A DNA stretch of 64,000 nucleotides from Archegozetes longisetosus. Lineage: Eukaryota; Arthropoda; Arachnida; Sarcoptiformes; Trhypochthoniidae. Location of the stretch: NCBI GenBank assembly GCA_018873245.2, contig JAEMBT020000007.1, positions 11,987,129-12,051,128 on the forward strand. Reading direction: 5' to 3'. The position numbers and the translations under genes are program-made. Of the stretch, positions 58,862 to 64,000 are shown in pieces. How positions within the stretch are numbered: position 1 is the first letter of the stretch; each line of letters opens with the position of its first letter. The notes under the pieces are model-generated. The model did not search any database and was not told the DNA's origin. It worked only from the letters and a program-made list of their open reading frames with translations.

Positions 58862-59744
58862 AGAGCAAAGATCAATTCACTTATAATAAAATTAATCAAA
58901 TTTTGACTTATAACAACACAGGCAATAAAAAAGACTTCGAATTTATTTGATAATTATTTCATTTCTAAACAAAATTGGCATTTTGGATACAATGTTTGAC
59001 CTATTGTGAGTCATTGGGACTTATACTGTCCCAATGTATATACACCAGTCTACATTGGGTATTAGTCAAACTGTTACGCAAGCTTATAAACGACTACAAC
59101 CGATCAGGGTTGGACAACATAAAAATAAATAAGAACAAATTAGGAAAAATAATTAAACTCTTGGTTTTCCAGGATCACAGAGTTTCCCTTGGTCACACTT
59201 TTTTAATAGCTATATAGTTCTACTGAAAACTATGTAGAGTTATCAAAACAGTTGAAAATGTCTTTGAAATTAAGATGACAGTAAATTATCAAAGTTGATT
59301 AATGAAAAATTTTTGATACTTTGTTCACTCCTGTCAGATTATGTTATTTTTACTCATACTTCAATATTTGATTGTTATCCTTTAAGCCATAAATAATCCA
59401 TTGAAATCTAACATGATGCTTTGAATGATCAATTTTTGAATAGAGATCAGTAGATGTGTCATTCGTTCGAAATTAAAATCAAACTCGTATATCTATAAGA
59501 TCTATCTAGATTTATAAAACATTGGTCCTATTTTTAAGATTGAATTTCTAAAAGTTATTTCATGCAGATAATCCATTTTACGAGTGGTAAATGAAATTTT
59601 ATGTTGAAAATTGATTCGCAAGACGGCTCAGTCATGAATTTTGGCCTAACTAGACTGATATGAAAATTAGAATTAATTTAGTGAAATAGGATTCTTCATA
59701 TTTTGTTATGTTATTCTCTCTCAAATAGACAAACATTGTGGATA
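58862..59744. other. 3' flank of alcohol dehydrogenase, no further gene
   Basis: The 80-codon frame at 58975-59217 has no recognisable domain. AATAAAA near 58924 may serve as the polyadenylation signal. Confidence 0.35.
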
Positions 59745-59844
59745 CAATCTGACTCGGTTATAGGTAACTGGTCGGTACGTAGGAAATAAGTTACCTATAA
59801 CCGGGTTTGCCTACAACCGAGTTGCGAATAACCGGATCAGACTG
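59745..59844. mobile_element. 100-bp Tc1/mariner-type MITE
   Basis: Ends CAATCTGACTCGGTTAT and complemented CAGTCTGATCCGGTTAT are flanked by TA on both sides. The interior contains a second smaller hairpin (GGTTATAGGTAAC and complement). Confidence 0.65.
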
Positions 59845-61375
59845 TATCTGTAATTTCAACAACGCATGCAATAAAAGAGAATTTGACAATTACAGAACAA
59901 TCACTACAATACATTCGAAGATACAAATGATTTGAAAATTTTCAAAAATATAATTACTAATATCATGAATAGAAATTTTGAGAGTAACCATTATTGCACC
60001 ACAATTAGCGCTTAATGATCAATTAAGGTGTCATTGTTTTATCATTCATTATTTAGATGAAGGATATCAATGAAGAAGTTGTGAAACATTAACTTTTACT
60101 ACTTATAAATCAAAAGAAGTCTTTTAGATATTACTACTAAACCTTTGATTATAGTTGTAAGCCACAATAAATATTTCTCTGCATTTGTTAATTTTTAATA
60201 ACTTTGTTATTTTCGCTAGATTTCATATTCAAATCATAGATAATGTTTCTTTGTAAACTTTTCCCATCATTAACTCATAAAAGTACAGTTCAATTCTTCG
60301 AGTATTTTATTTCCTTTTACGAGTTGGTTATCTAATGATCTGACATCTAAAGAGGAAAAGGAAAGAAATATTACCTTAAAGATTAAGGGCTGTTAGAAGG
60401 TTAGTTTTGACGTTAATGGAAATGAAGCAATAGATGCACAAGGTCAGATAATCAAGTAAGGGGCTTCGGTTTTGTGAATAATTGAACTTTAGAGAAGGTT
60501 TAAAAACTTATAATTTTTAAAAAAATTTTCTTCAAATCAAAAATTTTAAAAAATTATTGTTTTAAAATTAGAATTTTTCGGCCATATTATTTGAATAAAA
60601 TCTAATTTCATGATGACCGTTTAAACTTTAGTTAAATTAAATGTGCTCATGAAAATAAGACATTTGCCTCTCAAAGTATTCGAAATTTAGGAAATTTCAA
60701 AGTTGATCAACATCAGGCGCATAAATTTACGATTTCTCTATTTCCTTGAGGGGAGCCAGTGCCCTACCTGAAACCCACGCTCGTGCATTTATTGTTGAAA
60801 CTATTCTAAATGAAATCATCGGTTTTCTAGTGATAAAATTAAGTCCAAAAGTAAAAATAACTGGACATAATTTAGAAAATTAGGCATAGTTCTTAATGTT
60901 TTGGCAAAATTTTACAATTAACTATGCGAATTGTTATAAGTAAACTCTTAGATTCCTTCTAGATTCCAGATTGGGCTTTATTAAATCAAACTTTTAAGTT
61001 TTGTAAAGGTATTTAATGATCTTCAGTCAAGTCACAAATACTTGGGCAAAGTTCAGATTTAAGTTTTCAGAAAAGACAAACATCAAACATTATATGTAAA
61101 CGAGATATGACACATACTTCAAATTATATGGTTTAATTAGTTCTATTCAAGTTACGACCTCTTCTTATTTATTGAATATAAAGTTGTGTGACATAAGATT
61201 AATGATTATGTAATTGTAATGTAATAAGAGATTAAGACTAAAAAATTTCATGATAAATTTAGTTCTTACTTCACTTAGTCATTGCAACAGTTTTTCAGTT
61301 GAAGTTCCTTTTTGATTCATGTAAGTTATGGCAAAGCTTTTATTTTGAAAGCAAATTCTTATTATTGTTTGTAAA
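59845..61375. other. Intergenic, upstream of adhesion GPCR
   Basis: AT-rich; no gene or element recognised. Confidence 0.35.
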
Positions 61376-64000
61376 ATGGATTCAAACAATAAATTGTTTA
61401 AAACTACTTTAATTGTTATATTGATCTTAAATTACTGCGGAACGGTACCAACAACTGGTAATTATTTGCTTTTATTACTTCCTTAAATAATGGTCAGTTT
61501 AACTTTAATGTTCTAATTTACACAAAATATTCTAGTTTTGAATAAATTATCTAAAAGTATACGCTTAAACTGAAACATAAATTGCTTATTAATCATTTGC
61601 GTAAGAATCGCCACAGCGCAGAATATTTGATAAATCTTGATTGTAAGTATTCAGTCTATGTGTAAACTCAATGGCAACGTAAGATATAATCTGAGAAAAT
61701 TCTGTGCGAGTCAAAAATTAGCAGAGAAGTTTAACAACAGTTGAAAATTGATAATTAATTAAAAGTCTTTGATTAATAGATTTGCATTCAGACTGTTCAT
61801 TAGGCAGTAAAAATTCATGGTCAACAGAAGAACCAGATGAAATTTCTTCAGGACTAAATGATAATCCATTGAAATCAGATGACTCCACAGATATGATGGA
61901 TCCTTTCACAGATCCGACCACAGATTCGATCATAGATTCAACGATAAATTTAATTACTGAACGAACCAGTACATCGACTTTATCAACAGTAAAATCGTCA
62001 AAATCGACTTCATTATCTACGACAACAACCAAAAAGACTCGAACTTCAACAACTACCCCATCGATTCCAACAACAGTTGAAACAACAGCTACGCCACAAT
62101 GCAATACCAATGGAGAATATAATGGACAATATGGAATTGAATCCTGGCCTCCAGTAGGTGTTGGAATGTCGTCAAATGTTTCATGTCCTTCAGGAAAAGG
62201 AAATGTTGTCTGGAACTGTACAGCTAATGGCGTTTTCGATAAGAACGGACCCGATTGGACAGATTGCTACGCTTGGTAAGTGGAGGGCTCTGAACGTAGT
62301 GACAACTAATTAAACTACTATCGTTGCTGTCTTCTAATAGCACTATAATATAAACCCTAATAACTTTGTTTCACCTAACCTGAATAATTAAAGCACAATT
62401 CAGTTAGTAAGCATCTAATTACGTCGGGTATGTGTCGGAAGGCAGAGCTCTTACTAGGTCGTGAGTACTAACTCAATCGACAACCGTTGAGCTCTAAGTC
62501 TTAGTAGTTCTGAATTTGACTATTAGGCACAGCGATGTTAACCGCCCAATTTTCGAGACCTCTGTCTAGTTTGAAAAATTCCGAAAACTGGACATTTTCT
62601 GAGAGATATTAAGAATTTTGAAACAGCTCAATGTTAAATTCTCAATATAATCGAAAAGTAATTAAAACTTATTTTGGTTGATATAAAAAGCAGGAAAAAT
62701 TTAACTTTTTATAAACAAAACCTTCATTCTAGGAATAATGCTATAATTTTAGTTGAAATAGATCCATAATATCTCATTATTTGTATACAAATAGCTTGAT
62801 ATTGTTTTTACAATGTCTTGAGTTCAATTTTTTTCTCTTTTTTTTATATATAAGGGTACTCCCTTTGATATTTTTTTGTACAGTTTTGACTCGAATAAAA
62901 GTTGTCAGAGCTGATCAGGCAGATATTTAATGTAAAGCATTGAAAGCATAGTGCTTATATTGAATCTTTTGTTTGTATATCAGTTTGTAAGTCAGTAAAT
63001 TTTTCTCAAATGATCTTAGAAATTAATTATTAATCAAAACTTCAAATAATTCAACGTTTTAAGCTTTAGTCATTATAATTAATCGTTTAAGGTTAAGATA
63101 ACCTTGTTTATCCGATGGCCGAAGTAAATTTTGTCTTTCTAGTGCTTTTGGGTTATATTTGATGCTGAATTATTTCGGTAATAAACCAAATTTAATTACT
63201 AATAAAATTTTTTTATTTTGTACATTTTTATATTAGGTTTTCTTGTAACCGAATTTGACCGCTGAAATATGTAATTTCAATAAAATGTTTCGGTCAAACC
63301 GAATAAACCGAACATGGCGGCCGAATTTATTATTTTAGTTGACCAAAATAATTCAGCACTAGCTATTAGGTCAAACCATAAGTAATTGCAAACTTTTCCA
63401 TAATAAAACATGAAAAAGTTTGCAATTACTTATTATTTGACCTAATATATTATGAAATTATAGGAATTTATAAACCTATAAAAAGCTTATTGAACGCTAA
63501 GAGTTAATTTTAATAATGCCAGGTTGGACGAATTGCCCAAACTAACAGACTTAATAAACGCAATTGAAGTCACTGAAATTATCTCCAATAAAACAGAACA
63601 AAATAATACAATAATTGATAGCGAAAAATTAATCCAAGTAATGAGTATCATAACTGAAGTTCAAACTTTCGTTAACAATGTGACTGATGTTGACTTGGAT
63701 GATGCAAAAACTTATGCGTCTAATATTATTGACTCATTAAGCCATATAATTGATCAAAAGTATGCCTGGACTAATGCAACTGCACAACAGAAAACACGTA
63801 TCGCTTCATCGATATTGCTTTATGTTCAATATTCTTCTTTTACTCTTGCCTGTAAACAAAATGGTTCGAATAGAGTTGAAAGAATCAGGAATGAAAATAT
63901 ACACATAAACACCTTTGTGATGGATACCAGCAAAGAACTTGTGTTTCCATTAAATACCAAAAACTCTTCGATAGTTATTCCTAGGAATATCAAATTTAAT
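61376..64000 (+). CDS. Latrophilin/CIRL-like adhesion GPCR, N-terminal part
   Basis: Exons 61376-61457, 61780-62275 and 63523 to beyond 64000, with matching phases. Exon 1 encodes a signal peptide (TTLIVILILNYCGTV). Exon 2 holds an acidic then Ser/Thr-rich, probably O-glycosylated stalk, and a hormone-receptor (HormR) domain: ESWPPVGVGMSSNVSCPSG, then WNCTANGVFDKNGPDWTDC. Exon 3 begins WLDELPKLTDL and reads like the GAIN domain (LIQVMSIITEVQTF, TASSILLYVQYSSFTLA-type helices, INTFVMDTS), which in this family leads to the autoproteolytic GPS site and seven helices beyond the window. The order HormR then GAIN matches latrophilins and related adhesion GPCRs. No lectin or olfactomedin domain precedes it. 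Ligand unknown. Confidence 0.8.
63163..63358. repeat. Inverted-repeat element in GPCR intron
   Basis: TGCTGAATTATTTCGGT near 63163 is mirrored by ACCAAAATAATTCAGCA ending at 63358. The interior has several CCGAA/TTCGG words. Probably a MITE; no target duplication seen. Confidence 0.45.
63366..63445. mobile_element. 80-bp mariner-type MITE
   Basis: Two long arms (TTAGGTCAAACCATAAGTAA, then TTGCAAACTTTT) are separated by about 16 bp and flanked by TA on both sides. It sits a few bases from the previous repeat, inside intron 2 of the adhesion GPCR. The TTAGGTC start matches the mariner ends at 8082. Confidence 0.75.

Noticed and set aside
61718-62110. Minus-strand 130-codon Val/Asp-rich frame
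   Set aside because: Antisense of the Thr/Ser-rich stalk of the adhesion GPCR; composition follows from reversed threonine codons.

Overview
This is a eukaryotic window, almost certainly from an arthropod. Genes are split by short GT-AG introns (many 55-120 bp), the DNA is AT-rich, and there is a dense litter of DNA transposons. The recognisable genes are animal ones: NTAQ1, DNAJC16, SSUH2, DEG/ENaC channels, a sushi-domain receptor and a latrophilin-type adhesion GPCR. Small introns, many lineage-specific type I membrane proteins and a secreted bacterial/fungal-type GH43 glycosidase together suggest an acariform mite. That assignment is inference, because no ribosomal or mitochondrial marker is present.

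Layout. 1-5 kb: the 5' part of NTAQ1 (minus, runs off the left edge) and a complete nine-exon DNAJC16 (plus), head to head. 5.7-14.6 kb: a transposon graveyard with two Merlin/ISXO2 elements, a mariner with intact ends, a double-headed foldback element and a Tc1-like relic. 14.6-16.2 kb: an unidentified open frame and an intronless GH43 gene that is visibly more GC-rich than its surroundings. 16.5-24.6 kb: a hAT element with a perfect 8-bp target duplication, other inverted-repeat elements and a type I membrane protein gene with one frameshift. 25.8-26.6 kb: a small three-exon secreted protein gene. 27.6-33.8 kb: a mariner/IS630 deletion derivative and three foldback elements whose arms are tandem repeats with a CGACA core. 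35.8-40.2 kb: a six-exon sushi plus galactose-binding-like receptor (plus) facing SSUH2 (minus). 42.5-49.7 kb (minus): a DEG/ENaC pseudogene split by a hAT MITE, a type I membrane protein with a duplicated exon, and an intact DEG/ENaC paralogue. 50.3-50.8 kb: a GNAT acetyltransferase. 56.3-58.9 kb: a class III-like zinc alcohol dehydrogenase. 61.4-64 kb: the 5' part of an adhesion GPCR that runs off the right edge.

There are no operons, and the genes are mostly functionally unrelated. The more informative signals are the likely transferred GH43 gene, the paired channel gene and pseudogene, the exon-duplicated membrane protein, and the foldback transposon families. Splice sites were chosen by reading frame, GT-AG consensus and remembered family conservation. 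No alignment or database search was run.
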